Assembly (NCBI RefSeq): GCF_015704895.1
Contig: NZ_JADQWB010000001.1
Span: forward strand, 536,992 to 600,991
Direction: 5' to 3'
Length of the DNA: 64,000 bases
Source: Agrobacterium leguminum
GTDB taxonomy: Bacteria; Pseudomonadota; Alphaproteobacteria; Rhizobiales; Rhizobiaceae
A model generated the notes under the pieces. That model saw nothing but the letters and a program-made list of their open reading frames with translations. It made no database searches and was not told the origin of the DNA. Positions 35,798 through 44,994 of the stretch are shown here, in pieces (within the stretch, counting starts at the first letter, position 1; each line of letters opens with the position of its first letter). The position numbers and the translations under genes were made by a program.

Positions 35798-37087
35798 TCA
35801 GAACTTGACCTTCACGCCGGTCGAGATGGCTGCGACGAGATCGTTGCCGAAGTCGTAGCCGGCCTCATTGCCGCAGGTGAAGCCTGCGCCGCACGGTCCG
35901 CCATTGATGGAAGAGCTACCGGAGGTCAGGAGGCCGAGAGCGCCGGCAATCTTGAACTCGATGTTCTTGTTCGGGGAGTAGACGATCTGCGTGCCCAGTG
36001 TCCAGGTGTCGGTCTGGGTGCCGATGACAGTCGACGTACCGCGATCCCAGGTCAGGCTCACAGCACCGCTCCACTGTTCGTTGAACTTGTGACCGACGCC
36101 ACCCGAAATCGTCCAGCCGTCGCGATAAAACAGGTCAAGCGTGTTGAGCGTGTCAGCTCCGCTCGGAACGCACGGCGACGTGCCGACCGCGCAGAAAGGA
36201 ATAACCTGAATCTGGCTCCAGTCCGTCCACTTCACCGAACCGAAAGCGAGCCAGTCCGGCGCTATGCCGGATTGCACCTTGAGTTCGATGCTGTCGGGCA
36301 TGGAAACAGAGCCGTAGATCGGCACTAGCTTGCCACCGTATTTCGCAAGCGTCGGAGAAATGGACGGCGGCGTCTGCGGGATCGCCCTGACGTCCGCGAA
36401 ACCGGTCAGGTCGTGATCGACGGCACTGTTGTAAACGAGGCTCGCACGGAAGGCGATCTCGGGAATCTCATAGGCCATGCCGGCGCGCCAGCCCCAGCCG
36501 TCACCTTCCATCTCAAGTTTGCCAACGCCGCTGAAGCTGGACCAAGCCGGATTGAGGCCCAGAACGGCCGGCCCGAGAACCTGACGGTATTTATAACCGC
36601 TGAGTTCCTGATAGAAACCACCGCCTATAATCGAGAAATCGCCTTTGCCAAGATCGAACTTCACCCGGCAGGTGGTGGCGTAATTGTGCGACTTGACCTT
36701 GGTTTCGATATTGTAGCTCGATCCCTGCCAGATACCGGGATTGAGATGCGCGCCCCAAGGCTGCGAATAGTCGAACATGCAGTCGCCGAAATCACCGATT
36801 GCCGCCTTGGCGCCGATCCGGGTCGACCAGAAGTTTTCAGAGTCATCTGCGCTCCTTGACCAGGCCGCAGGCAGCGGGCCGCTCTTCAGCGGATTGTCCC
36901 GGGCATTTTCCACCTTGCGCTGCGGCGCGACGAAGGTTGCAGAACTGTCGAGAACATAATCGGACGGATCGAACAGCAGGTCGATATTGTAACCGCCGCG
37001 CTCAAGGCCACTCGCCAGTGAGGGCGTTACCGCCGCGATGCTGACTGCGAAACATACCGCGCCGCGAAAAATTGCAGTTTTTGCCAT
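35798..37087 (-). CDS. OmpP1/FadL-family outer-membrane transporter
   Basis: A 429-residue beta-barrel protein. A signal peptide (residues 1 to about 26, ending PSLASG) is followed by SGLERGGYNIDLLFDPSDY, the N-terminal plug typical of rhizobial FadL homologues. Many alternating polar/hydrophobic strands follow and the last residue is Phe, as for barrels inserted by the Bam complex. FadL proteins take up long-chain fatty acids or other hydrophobic compounds; the substrate is not evident. The ATG at 37087 has GGGGAGAG before it; TTG at 37099 is less likely. Monocistronic with its own terminator. Confidence 0.88.
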   Translation of the reverse strand: MAKTAIFRGAVCFAVSIAAVTPSLASGLERGGYNIDLLFDPSDYVLDSSATFVAPQRKVENARDNPLKSGPLPAAWSRSADDSENFWSTRIGAKAAIGDFGDCMFDYSQPWGAHLNPGIWQGSSYNIETKVKSHNYATTCRVKFDLGKGDFSIIGGGFYQELSGYKYRQVLGPAVLGLNPAWSSFSGVGKLEMEGDGWGWRAGMAYEIPEIAFRASLVYNSAVDHDLTGFADVRAIPQTPPSISPTLAKYGGKLVPIYGSVSMPDSIELKVQSGIAPDWLAFGSVKWTDWSQIQVIPFCAVGTSPCVPSGADTLNTLDLFYRDGWTISGGVGHKFNEQWSGAVSLTWDRGTSTVIGTQTDTWTLGTQIVYSPNKNIEFKIAGALGLLTSGSSSINGGPCGAGFTCGNEAGYDFGNDLVAAISTGVKVKF

Positions 37088-37491
37088 CTCTCTCCCCAAT
37101 CAAGGCAATGTGATCATCAAAAGAGTGAAGCGCTTCGCAGCAAATGACAATCTGCCGCACTCTGGCACAGTTCTGCGACACTTCTCCATTTTTTACGTAA
37201 GAATTTCATGTCGATCCCCTTGCATAATCATTTTAGGTTATTTTTCTAATCCAATTGAAGCAATCAGACATAAAATGAAACAAATTCCCACTTGAGATGG
37301 GAATTGTCGCCAAATAACCACACTCACGAGTTTCCCGAGGAAACGCGCTTATCAGGCCGTTTTTGTTGGATTTTTCGGCTGTTTCAGAGGTTTTTGGCCG
37401 GGCATGGCGTGAAATAATCGCTCTTTCGGGTGCCCATGATTCGCCATTGCAGTGCAGCAATCAATCGAGACGGATTGTTACGCAGAAACAA
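37088..37491. other. Intergenic spacer between valS and the FadL-type gene
   Basis: About 400 AT-rich bases with no supportable ORF. It should contain the promoter of the FadL-type gene; no specific operator is recognised. Confidence 0.5.
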
Positions 37492-37520
37492 AAAACGCCC
37501 CGTTTCGAACGGGGCGTTTT
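37492..37520 (-). terminator. Rho-independent terminator of valS
   Basis: A perfect 13-base stem (AAAACGCCCCGTT / AACGGGGCGTTTT) with loop TCG, about 28 bases after the valS stop. T-runs on both sides allow bidirectional action. Confidence 0.9.
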
Positions 37521-37548
37521 GTTTCCATAAAAGAGCCGGAGGCAGCTA

Positions 37549-40392
37549 TTACCCCGCTTCGCTGACCCGCGTAAGCGCCGTTCTCAGGCTCGCAAGCTGC
37601 ACTTCCAGCTCCGCCTTGCGCTCGCGCTCGGCAGCGACCACTTCCGGATCGGCATTGGCCACGAATTTTTCGTTCGACAGCTTCTTGTCGATGCGTTCCA
37701 TTTCCGCATCCACCTTGCCGATCGCCTTTTCGAGACGGGCCTCCTCGGCGGCCAGATCGATGAGCTTGCCGAGCGGCAGGCAGACCGTGGCCTCACCGAC
37801 GACGATCTGCGCGGAGCCCTTCGGGGCGACATCGGCGGCGCGGATTTCATCCGCCCGCGCCAGGCGCCGGATGGCGGCGGCGTGGCGGTCGAGCCGCGCT
37901 TCGGTGGAGGTATTGGCGCCGACAACCACCAGCGAAGCGGTGGCGCCCGGCGGTACGTTCATCTCGGCGCGCGCGGAGCGAATACCGGAGACGAGATCGA
38001 TCAGCCAGTTGATTTCGGCCGCCGCGGCATCGTCGCGGAATTCCGGCACCGGCCAGTCGGTCAGGCAAAGCAGATTATCCCGCTCCTCGCCCTCGCCCGC
38101 CGTATGCGCCCACAGCTCTTCCGTCATGAAGGGCATGAAGGGATGCAGGAGCTTGTAAATCTCGTCCAGAACATAAGCCGCGCAGGCCTGCGATTCCCGC
38201 TTGGCCTTTTCGTCTTCGCCGCTGAAGACGGGCTTCAGCAGTTCCAGATACCAGTCGCAGAACTGGTTCCAGACGAAACGGTAAAGAATGCCGGAGGCGT
38301 CGTTGAAACGGAAGTTCTCGAGCGCCGCCGTCACGTCGCGCGCCGTATTGGCAAGCTCGGTCAGGATCCAGCGGTTGATGGTCAGCGACGCGGTTTCGGC
38401 CAGGAAATGCGGATCGCGCTTCACGCCGTTCATCTCGGCAAAACGGGTCGCATTCCAGAGCTTGGTGCCGAAGTTGCGATAACCGGCGATACGCGCCGGG
38501 TCGAGCTTCACGTCGCGGCCCTGCGCCGCCATGATGGCGAGCGTGAAACGCAGCGCATCCGCACCATATTCGTCGATCAGTTCCAGCGGATCGATGACGT
38601 TGCCCTTGGACTTCGACATCTTCTGGCCGTTCTTGTCGCGAACCAGCGCGTGGATATAGACCGTGCTGAAAGGCTCGACCGGGTTGCCCGCATCGTCCTT
38701 CATGAAATGCAGGCCCATCTGCATCATCCGCACCACCCAGAACGGGATGATATCGAAGCCGGTGACCAGCACGTTGGTCGGATAATAGCGCGCCAGTTCC
38801 GGTGTCTGCTCGGGCCAGCCAAGCGTCGAGAACGGCCAGAGCGCCGACGAGAACCAGGTGTCGAGCACGTCTTCGTCGCGGGTCAGGATTTCACCCGGCT
38901 TGAAGTTCTCAAGCTTCTCTTCGACCCAGGCCTTCCACGGACCTTCATGGGCGATGTAATGCTGGATGGCCGCCTGAAGCGCCTCTTCTTCGGTCTTCTC
39001 AACGAAGACCTGTCCGTCCGGGCCATACCATGCGGGGATCTGGTGACCCCACCACAATTGCCGCGAGATACACCAGGGCTGGATGTTTTCCATCCACTGG
39101 AAGTAGGTGTTTTCCCAGTTCTTCGGCACGAAATTGGTACGGCCTTCGCGAACCGAGGCAATCGCCGGCTGGGCGAGCGTCTTGTTGTCCACCCACCACT
39201 GGTCGGTCAGGCGCGGTTCGATCGGCACACCGCCACGGTCGCCATGCGGCACCACGTGCTTGTGCGGCTCGATCTTGTCGAGCAGGCCGGCTTCCTCGAA
39301 GATTTCGACGATAACCTTGCGGGCGAAGAAGCGATCCTGTCCTTCCAGACGGTCCCATGCGCCATGCAGCGCCGCGGGATGGCTGAGACCCTCGAGGAAA
39401 TCCTCGTTCTCCTTGATGGAGATCGTGCCGTCGATATTCATGATGTTGATGGCGCGCAGGCCGCAGCGCTTGCCGACTTCGAAATCGTTGAAGTCATGCG
39501 CAGGCGTGATCTTAACCGCGCCCGTGCCGGCCGTCGGGTCGGCATAGTCATCGGCGACGATCGGAATCTTGCGGCCGACGATGGGCAGGATGACATGCTT
39601 GCCGATGATGCCCTTGTACCGTTCATCCTTCGGGTTCACCGCAACGCCGGTATCACCGAGCATGGTTTCGGGCCGCGTCGTGGCGACGACGATATAATCG
39701 CGCGTTTCGAACTCGGTGGGCTTGCCTTCCTCGTCGAAAGCGACCGGATATTGATAGGTGACACCCTTTTCCAGCGGATAACGGAAGTGCCAAAGGTTAC
39801 CCTTCACCTCGATCTGTTCGACCTCCATATCGGAAATCGCAGTCTGCAGCTTCGGATCCCAGTTGACGAGGCGCTTGTCCTTGTAAATCAGGTTCTGCTT
39901 GTAGAGGGTGACGAAGACCTCGAGAACGGCCTCGGAAAGCCCCTCATCCATGGTGAAGCGCTCACGCGACCAGTCGCAGGAGGCGCCGAGACGTTTCAGC
40001 TGGTTGAAGATCAGACCGCCGGATTCGGCCTTCCATTCCCAGACCTTCTCCACGAAAGCCTCGCGGCCCATCTCGCGGCGGCCCGGAAGCTGCTGCTCCA
40101 TCAGCTTGCGCTCGACGACCATCTGCGTGGCGATGCCGGCATGGTCCATGCCCGGCTGCCACAGCACGTCCTTGCCGCGCATGCGCTCGAAGCGGACCAG
40201 AATATCCTGCAGCGTGTTGTTGAGCGCGTGGCCCATATGCAGGGAGCCGGTCACATTCGGCGGCGGGATGACGATGGTGAAGGTTTCCGCGCCCGGCTTG
40301 GCGTTGGCGCCGGCACGAAAAGCGTTAGCCTCGTCCCAGGCTTTGGCGATCTTCGGTTCGACGGATGCGGAATCGTAGGTCTTTTCGAGCAT
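37549..40392 (-). CDS. valS: Valyl-tRNA synthetase
   Basis: A 947-residue class I synthetase. HMGH (HIGH motif) is at residues 52-55 and KMSKSKGNVIDP near 592. The editing domain lies between them (includes TRPETMLGDTGVAVNP, which removes threonyl-tRNA-Val). A C-terminal coiled coil (EEARLEKAIGKVDAEMERIDKKL) contacts the tRNA. Length is normal. Follows popZ on the same strand, the common alphaproteobacterial order. Confidence 0.98.
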   Translation of the reverse strand: MLEKTYDSASVEPKIAKAWDEANAFRAGANAKPGAETFTIVIPPPNVTGSLHMGHALNNTLQDILVRFERMRGKDVLWQPGMDHAGIATQMVVERKLMEQQLPGRREMGREAFVEKVWEWKAESGGLIFNQLKRLGASCDWSRERFTMDEGLSEAVLEVFVTLYKQNLIYKDKRLVNWDPKLQTAISDMEVEQIEVKGNLWHFRYPLEKGVTYQYPVAFDEEGKPTEFETRDYIVVATTRPETMLGDTGVAVNPKDERYKGIIGKHVILPIVGRKIPIVADDYADPTAGTGAVKITPAHDFNDFEVGKRCGLRAINIMNIDGTISIKENEDFLEGLSHPAALHGAWDRLEGQDRFFARKVIVEIFEEAGLLDKIEPHKHVVPHGDRGGVPIEPRLTDQWWVDNKTLAQPAIASVREGRTNFVPKNWENTYFQWMENIQPWCISRQLWWGHQIPAWYGPDGQVFVEKTEEEALQAAIQHYIAHEGPWKAWVEEKLENFKPGEILTRDEDVLDTWFSSALWPFSTLGWPEQTPELARYYPTNVLVTGFDIIPFWVVRMMQMGLHFMKDDAGNPVEPFSTVYIHALVRDKNGQKMSKSKGNVIDPLELIDEYGADALRFTLAIMAAQGRDVKLDPARIAGYRNFGTKLWNATRFAEMNGVKRDPHFLAETASLTINRWILTELANTARDVTAALENFRFNDASGILYRFVWNQFCDWYLELLKPVFSGEDEKAKRESQACAAYVLDEIYKLLHPFMPFMTEELWAHTAGEGEERDNLLCLTDWPVPEFRDDAAAAEINWLIDLVSGIRSARAEMNVPPGATASLVVVGANTSTEARLDRHAAAIRRLARADEIRAADVAPKGSAQIVVGEATVCLPLGKLIDLAAEEARLEKAIGKVDAEMERIDKKLSNEKFVANADPEVVAAERERKAELEVQLASLRTALTRVSEAG

Positions 40393-40534
40393 TTCCTGAC
40401 CTGAATTTTAGAGTTCTTGTGTGGATTTTTTTAAATAAGGATGGACGGGAGAGAGTCAACAGAAACCCGCCCGCGAGCCAACCATTGAGCGGACCCACGG
40501 GTGACTATGACCCCATAACACCTTCATCTTCAAC

Positions 40535-40562
40535 AAAAAAGCCGCCCCGATGCCGGAGCGGC
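40535..40562 (-). terminator. Rho-independent terminator of popZ
   Basis: A nine-base stem with one G-T pair (GCCGCTCCG / CGGGGCGGC on the minus strand), four-base loop, then TTTTTT. It lies between popZ and valS, so valS likely has its own promoter. Confidence 0.8.
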
Positions 40563-40612
40563 CCCTGTTTCGTCGCATCCCGCCGCAATCGCACATGCGG
40601 CCAAAGCGGAAC

Positions 40613-41620
40613 TTAGCGGCGCGAACCGCGCGCCACGCGCTCGATTTCCTCGCGCACCAGACGCTCCACGAGCGTCGGCAGATTGTCTTCCAGCCAATCC
40701 TGCAGCATCGGGCGCAGCATTTCGGCGGCCATATCTTCGATCGAGCGCCGCTCGACGCCGTCGAAAACCTCTGCAAGCTCGCTGAACGAACGGGCGATCT
40801 GCGCACCGGCAGCGGCGGAAAGAAGATTGAGCGACAGACCGCCCTCGACACCCGCCTCGTCTTTTGCCTGTGGCTCAGCCAGATCGAATGCCGGTTTCTC
40901 AACGACAGGTTCCAGCACCGCAATATCGAAACGCTCCGCTGTCAGCGGCGTTTCGAGGGCGCCGCGCAGCGAAAGCTGATCGAAGCGGTTTTCGGCCGAA
41001 GACGCGCTTTCAATGGCGGCAGCAGCGGCGCGATCCTCAGCGGCAAAAGATGCCGGCTGCTCGCTCACGCTGGATGCCGGCTGCTCGCTCACGCTCGAGG
41101 CGGCCGCAGCCGCCATCAGCGGCCGAACATCCGTCGGGCGCTGCGGTGCGGCGCGTTCGGAAGAAGGCGCGGACAAAGGCTGCGATAGAGCCGACGCAGC
41201 AGCCTGCGGCACGGTCTCGGCCGCGCCACGCTGGGCCTGCGCGGCGAAAGCCTGCGGCCCCATGGCGGCGTTACGGTCTGCGGCGGCACGCACACGGGCG
41301 GCAACATCGGCAAGGGACATGGTCTTCTCGGCGGCGCTTTCCTGCCGTTCAGCCATTGCCCTTTCAGAAACCGGCGAAAAATCCTGCGCAGGCCGTGCGC
41401 CAAAAGCCTGGTTTGCGGCGGGGGGAACGCGCGCCGGCGGGCTGATGGGCTCCGCCACGAAGGCCGCTTCGCTCGCAGCCTCGTCTTCATCGTCATAGAC
41501 CGGCGGCAACTGCCCGGAAAACGCACCGGCAGGTCCGGTCTCGTTGCTTTCGATGATCCGGCGGATAGACGCCAGAATCTCTTCCATGGACGGTTCACGC
41601 GCTACGCTTGGCTGAGCCAT
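40613..41620 (-). CDS. popZ: Polar organizing protein PopZ (DUF2497)
   Basis: A 335-residue protein with the PopZ architecture: a short N-terminal helix (SMEEILASIRRIIES, residues 11-25) that recruits clients, a long acidic, Pro/Ala/Ser-rich disordered linker, and a C-terminal helical region (LRPMLQDWLEDNLPTLVERL, about 300-320) that drives oligomerisation. PopZ forms a matrix at the cell pole that anchors the chromosome origin; in Agrobacterium it marks the growing pole. The linker is longer than the Caulobacter one (177 aa total there) and contains an exact SVSEQPAS duplication. Confidence 0.92.
   Translation of the reverse strand: MAQPSVAREPSMEEILASIRRIIESNETGPAGAFSGQLPPVYDDEDEAASEAAFVAEPISPPARVPPAANQAFGARPAQDFSPVSERAMAERQESAAEKTMSLADVAARVRAAADRNAAMGPQAFAAQAQRGAAETVPQAAASALSQPLSAPSSERAAPQRPTDVRPLMAAAAASSVSEQPASSVSEQPASFAAEDRAAAAAIESASSAENRFDQLSLRGALETPLTAERFDIAVLEPVVEKPAFDLAEPQAKDEAGVEGGLSLNLLSAAAGAQIARSFSELAEVFDGVERRSIEDMAAEMLRPMLQDWLEDNLPTLVERLVREEIERVARGSRR
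41050..41095. repeat. 24-base tandem duplication inside popZ
   Basis: Two copies with a 24-base period encode SVSEQPAS twice in the disordered linker. The period is a multiple of three, so the frame is kept. Probably recent slippage; linker length is expected to vary between strains. Confidence 0.85.
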
Positions 41621-41951
41621 ATCAATCCCCGGTTTCCACTCTTCGAACGCCCTTGCCGCATCCCTCGGACACCGGATGAGCGCTCCTTGACCTGTTCAAT
41701 TTTCACATCGCGTTTTCGACAACCGAAATCGATCGTCACACCGATGCTCTGAAACATGGCCGGCCAAGCGCTTGAGCATTTCGCCGTCCCTGTCGCAGGA
41801 TCATGCGGGGCAGAAATACGCACACCCCGAATCACCCTTAGTTTAGGTCAGCATAGCGAGGAACTAAATCACTGATTCGACAAGTTTCGTGATGATGCAC
41901 AGCTTTGTGAAAACGGCCCGAAAGGATGCGCTCCGCTGGCAAACCGAACAT
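41621..41951. other. Spacer upstream of popZ
   Basis: About 330 bases without an ORF; must contain the popZ promoter. In many rhizobia a tolC gene sits between a pcm-like gene and popZ (recalled synteny), but no trace of a TolC reading frame is seen on either strand. Confidence 0.55.
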
Positions 41952-41991
41952 AAAAACGCCGGGGCGGAAACTCCACCCCGGCGTCAAAAAA
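41952..41991 (-). terminator. Rho-independent terminator of the pcm-like gene
   Basis: A nine-base stem (ACGCCGGGG / CCCCGGCGT) followed on the minus strand by TTTTTA, about 20 bases after the stop codon. Confidence 0.85.
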
Positions 41992-42010
41992 GAAGATGAT
42001 CGTTTGCCGA

Positions 42011-42682
42011 TCAGAAAACGAATTCGGCCGCCTTGGCAAAACCCGGCAGCGGCTTGACCGAAGCATTGAAGAAAGTGGCAGCCGATGTGCTGTTGCCATC
42101 GCGGCGATAGACGGTGGCCTTCGCGGCGCCGCCGTATCCGACGACGACAACCAGACGGCCGCCGTCACGCAGCTGGTCGGTCAGTGCCGCCGGCACTTCC
42201 TCCACCGAGCCGTTGATGAAAACGAGGTCATAGGGTGCTTCGCCCGCATAGCCCTTTTCGAGATCGCCGGTCACGACCGCGACATTGTCATATCCAAGCG
42301 AAGCGAGCGTCTCGGTCGCCTGTGCGGCCAGCGCCTCATCGCTTTCAAGCGAAACCACCGAACCGGCAAGCTGCGAAAGGATGGCGGCCGCATAACCTGC
42401 GCCGCCGCCGACTTCCAGCACCACGTCCTCCTTCGACACGGCCGAAAGCTGCAGCAGCTTCGCCAGCGGCGAGGTCTTCATGACATAACGGGCCGGACGG
42501 CCATCGCGGGCGGGACAGATCTGCAGGTCCTCGTCCACATAGGCGATCTGCCGCACGCCCGCCGGCACGAATGCCTCGCGCGGCACGCTCAAAAACGCCT
42601 TCAGCACGGAATGCGACGTCACGTCGGTCGTGCGCAACTGGCTGTCGACCATATTGGCGCGTGCGGTTTCGAAATCCATCAT
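42011..42682 (-). CDS. Protein-L-isoaspartate O-methyltransferase paralogue
   Basis: A 223-residue SAM-dependent methyltransferase. The N-terminus (MDFETARANMVDSQLRT) is the hallmark of the second rhizobial Pcm-type subgroup, and the SAM loop is VVLEVGGGAGYAAAILSQ (near residues 80-97). The isoaspartate-binding region differs from classical PIMT (MKTSPLAKLLQL at the expected place), so its substrate may not be isoaspartate. ATG 42682 has GAGGCG upstream. Homologues usually lie next to tolC; here popZ follows directly. Confidence 0.82.
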   Translation of the reverse strand: MMDFETARANMVDSQLRTTDVTSHSVLKAFLSVPREAFVPAGVRQIAYVDEDLQICPARDGRPARYVMKTSPLAKLLQLSAVSKEDVVLEVGGGAGYAAAILSQLAGSVVSLESDEALAAQATETLASLGYDNVAVVTGDLEKGYAGEAPYDLVFINGSVEEVPAALTDQLRDGGRLVVVVGYGGAAKATVYRRDGNSTSAATFFNASVKPLPGFAKAAEFVF

Positions 42683-42986
42683 ATCGTATCGCCTCAATTT
42701 CACGGATGCCGGTCGGGAAGCCTCGGCTCCAAAAGCTCAAAACGGCAGGGGCTCACCCTCGCCTTTGGATAATCTCATAATTGCCCAAGCGCACGCTTTC
42801 AAGCGCGCTAAGCCGGATGTGTGGGAAAAAGCGACAGGATATCACGCCCATGAAGGAGACTTTTTATCGTAACGATCTGTCTTCGTGCGCAGAAACTAAA
42901 AAACAAGCGCATTCGAAATTAGGGCCTTGCACCCTAAATGGATTCGTTCTAAATGCCCGCCATCGCTCAAGACGACGAGCGGTTGA

Positions 42987-43060
42987 GGCCTCGTGGCGGA
43001 GTGGTGACGCAGAGGACTGCAAATCCTTGTACCCCGGTTCAATTCCGGGCGAGGCCTCCA
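42987..43060 (+). tRNA. tRNA-Cys (GCA anticodon)
   Basis: A 74-base cloverleaf: acceptor GGCCTCG / CGAGGCC, anticodon stem AGGAC...ATCCT around loop with GCA, T arm CCCGG-TTCAATT-CCGGG, discriminator U and encoded CCA at 43058-43060. Layout matches E. coli tRNA-Cys. It is the only tRNA gene in the window. Confidence 0.97.
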
Positions 43061-43166
43061 TATCTTACATCACACCCAATTTCGGTATGAACTGAGCAGC
43101 GCCACACAGGCGCTTGAGTTCAACTCGCCTGTCATCATGCGAGCGACTCTGCCCCTTTTCGTATGA

Positions 43167-43319
43167 TCAGATCCGCCCAAGCAGAACCAGGATCAGGACG
43201 ATCACCAGAACCAGTCCGAGACCGCCTGACGGGCCATAGCCATAATTATGGTAACCCCAGCTTGGCAGCGCGCCGATCAGGAAAAGAATGAGCAGGATGA
43301 CGAGGATGGTGCCGAGCAT
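43167..43319 (-). CDS. DUF3309-type small membrane protein, 50 aa
   Basis: Begins MLGTILVILLILFLIGALP after a strong GGAGGG site. Two hydrophobic helices (about 2-18 and 33-48) flank a Gly/Tyr-rich turn (SWGYHNYGYGPSGG). This is the pattern of DUF3309 proteins, widespread in Proteobacteria with unknown function and sometimes linked to stress. Confidence 0.8.
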   Translation of the reverse strand: MLGTILVILLILFLIGALPSWGYHNYGYGPSGGLGLVLVIVLILVLLGRI

Positions 43320-43837
43320 GTGTAACCCTCCACTATTGGCATGTGTCCTGCCTGTTTGAATGATGAAACGCGCAAAAAGTTCCCTTTCCTGTATAGCCGG
43401 CAGCATAGTAGTGGAAAGGCATCCTCTTCCGTTTCAACGGGTTACACCGAAAACTCGGGAATGCGGCCCTGCCTGCTCGGTCTCGGGAAATAATTCTCTG
43501 GCTAATTATATCGCCGCAAAAAGCCCTGAAGGCCTGCGGCGGGCCGGCCTTCACCGGGATCGATGAAAGCAGCGATTTATTCGAGGTAATTTCTCGGCCT
43601 ATGTCTATCGGCAGTTGTCCGTCATATTAGCGCCAGTCCCCCGTACCCTGAAACTGGCGGGAGACGGAGAGATCTGGCATCACTGGCAGTGCGCCAGATC
43701 TCTCCCGCCCCTCCCCACGCTCCTCGAATTCTCCTTTGCAGGCACACGGATATTTTACCGACTGTGTTCTCGTTCCCCTTGCCTCGCCGGTTTCACTCCG
43801 GCTAGACCCCGGATCGGGAGGGAGAAACGAGAATCAT
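43320..43837. other. Intergenic spacer with a long hairpin
   Basis: About 520 bases between divergent small genes. The main feature is the 13-base inverted repeat at 43666-43705. No ORF with a ribosome-binding site and no RNA gene is recognised in the remainder. Confidence 0.5.
43666..43705. repeat. Perfect 13-base inverted repeat with nested palindrome
   Basis: GGAGAGATCTGGC pairs with GCCAGATCTCTCC around a 14-base loop, which itself contains CACTG-G-CAGTG. It lies 130 bases upstream of the 34-residue ORF. No T-run follows closely, so it is not an ordinary terminator. Confidence 0.75.
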
Positions 43838-43942
43838 ATGTCCGGTTTTGCGAACCTCATCCCGCTTTTCATCTTCGGCCTCCTCGTCTACTTTTTCTTT
43901 CGCTGGGTCGCGCGCGACATTCAGAATCCGAAGAGCAAATAG
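43838..43942 (+). CDS. Small membrane protein, 34 aa
   Basis: MSGFANLIPLFIFGLLVYFF then RWVARDIQNPKSK: one membrane helix (residues 5-21) with a basic cytoplasmic tail. A GGAGGGAGAAACGAGA tract lies upstream. No family recognised; first of several small plus-strand genes ending at 45084. Confidence 0.55.
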   Translation: MSGFANLIPLFIFGLLVYFFFRWVARDIQNPKSK

Positions 43943-44026
43943 TCGGGGAAATCGTCTCCGGCCCCCTGCCCGCCGGGAACCGCCGCGCCTCGACATCGTT
44001 TTCCCAGACGCACTTCGGAGGACAGG

Positions 44027-44332
44027 ATGAAAACGCTCGTATCATCGGCCGCTATCGCGCTTACGCTGGCGCTTGCCGGATGCACCACGGCCGGACCGGC
44101 CGCCTATGTCGGCCCCGCGCCCTATGTCGAACCCATCCCCGGCAGCATCATCTACAGGGGCCAGCCGCGCACCAAACTGACCAAATCGCCGATCGGCAGT
44201 ACCTTCACCCATGAATTCCGCATCGACGGCAGCACGCGGGCGGTGGAAACCTACCGCATCGCGCCGGACCGCTCGCTGGAACTGATCGACCGCCGCATCA
44301 TCCGCGAATGGCTGTTCGGGCGCGACGACTGA
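44027..44332 (+). CDS. Small lipoprotein, 101 aa
   Basis: Starts MKTLVSSAAIALTLALAGC: a signal peptide with lipobox LAGC (Cys 19). The mature part has tyrosines and prolines, then SIIYRGQPRTKLTKSPIGST and a C-terminal amphipathic region ending EWLFGRDD. Probably anchored in the inner or outer membrane on the periplasmic side. A GGAGGACAGG site precedes the ATG. No family recognised. Confidence 0.75.
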   Translation: MKTLVSSAAIALTLALAGCTTAGPAAYVGPAPYVEPIPGSIIYRGQPRTKLTKSPIGSTFTHEFRIDGSTRAVETYRIAPDRSLELIDRRIIREWLFGRDD

Positions 44333-44426
44333 CCGCACCGCAACCGCGAGAACCGGGCCGGGAACGGGATTGCGCATCCCGGCCGCTTGGTTTAGAGCCG
44401 GGCGCAACAACCACTATGGATAGGCG

Positions 44427-44672
44427 ATGAATACGCGCTGGCAAAAACCCGTCCTGATCGCGTTCGAAACGCCGGGCGACTATACGAGCATCGACACCAC
44501 GCAGGCGGCCTCCTGGGCGCTGATCGAGGATTGGCCGATTGAAGACGGCGATGCGCTGGACAAGGCGCTGCTGATCTGCGCCGCCGTCGATGCCGGCAGG
44601 AAAAAGCCCGAGGATGCGCGCAAGGCCTTCATCGCAGCCGCAATCGAAGCCGGCCTCGATATCAAGGCCTGA
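44427..44672 (+). CDS. DUF982-like protein, 81 aa
   Basis: A small soluble protein with a central AASWALIEDWP followed by CAAVDAGRKKPEDARKAFIAAAIEAG. This Trp-Pro and A-R-x-A-F-I-x-A-A pattern fits the DUF982 family, abundant in Rhizobiales, often in many copies per genome and of unknown function. Transcribed in line with the lipoprotein gene, 95 bases downstream. Confidence 0.7.
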   Translation: MNTRWQKPVLIAFETPGDYTSIDTTQAASWALIEDWPIEDGDALDKALLICAAVDAGRKKPEDARKAFIAAAIEAGLDIKA

Positions 44673-44775
44673 CGGCGGAGTGACTGCCGGCCGTCGACTA
44701 AAAATGCCGCCTGCGGCGTCAGCTTTTCAGAATAAGACGTTGGATGGATCGCAACAGATGGAAGCTTCCGGAAAC

Positions 44776-44865
44776 ATGAAAAAAGCCCTGTTCATTTTTC
44801 TCCTCTCCTGCCTGGCGATCGGCCTTCTCGGCCACCTCGTGGTGGCCTTCGTCGTCACCGGCTGA
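44776..44865 (+). CDS. Putative 29-residue membrane peptide
   Basis: MKKALFIFLLSCLAIGLLGH then LVVAFVVTG: basic start and one hydrophobic helix. An in-frame ATG at 44758 would give 35 residues. The ribosome-binding site is weak (CCGGAAAC). Position among similar small genes is the main support. Confidence 0.4.
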   Translation: MKKALFIFLLSCLAIGLLGHLVVAFVVTG

Positions 44866-44994
44866 AGCGGAAAAATCCTCTCCGCCGGAAGACGGCGCGA
44901 CTGGACATTAGAATTTCCTGAATTTCATTCTTTCGTTATGGAACCGCGATAAACTCTGACCGTTCTCTTTTCATCCAACAGGAGGAGGATTGGA

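Noticed and set aside
43066..43166. Terminator hairpin GCGC...GCGC after tRNA-Cys
   Set aside because: Only a four-base stem and no T-run; too weak to list.
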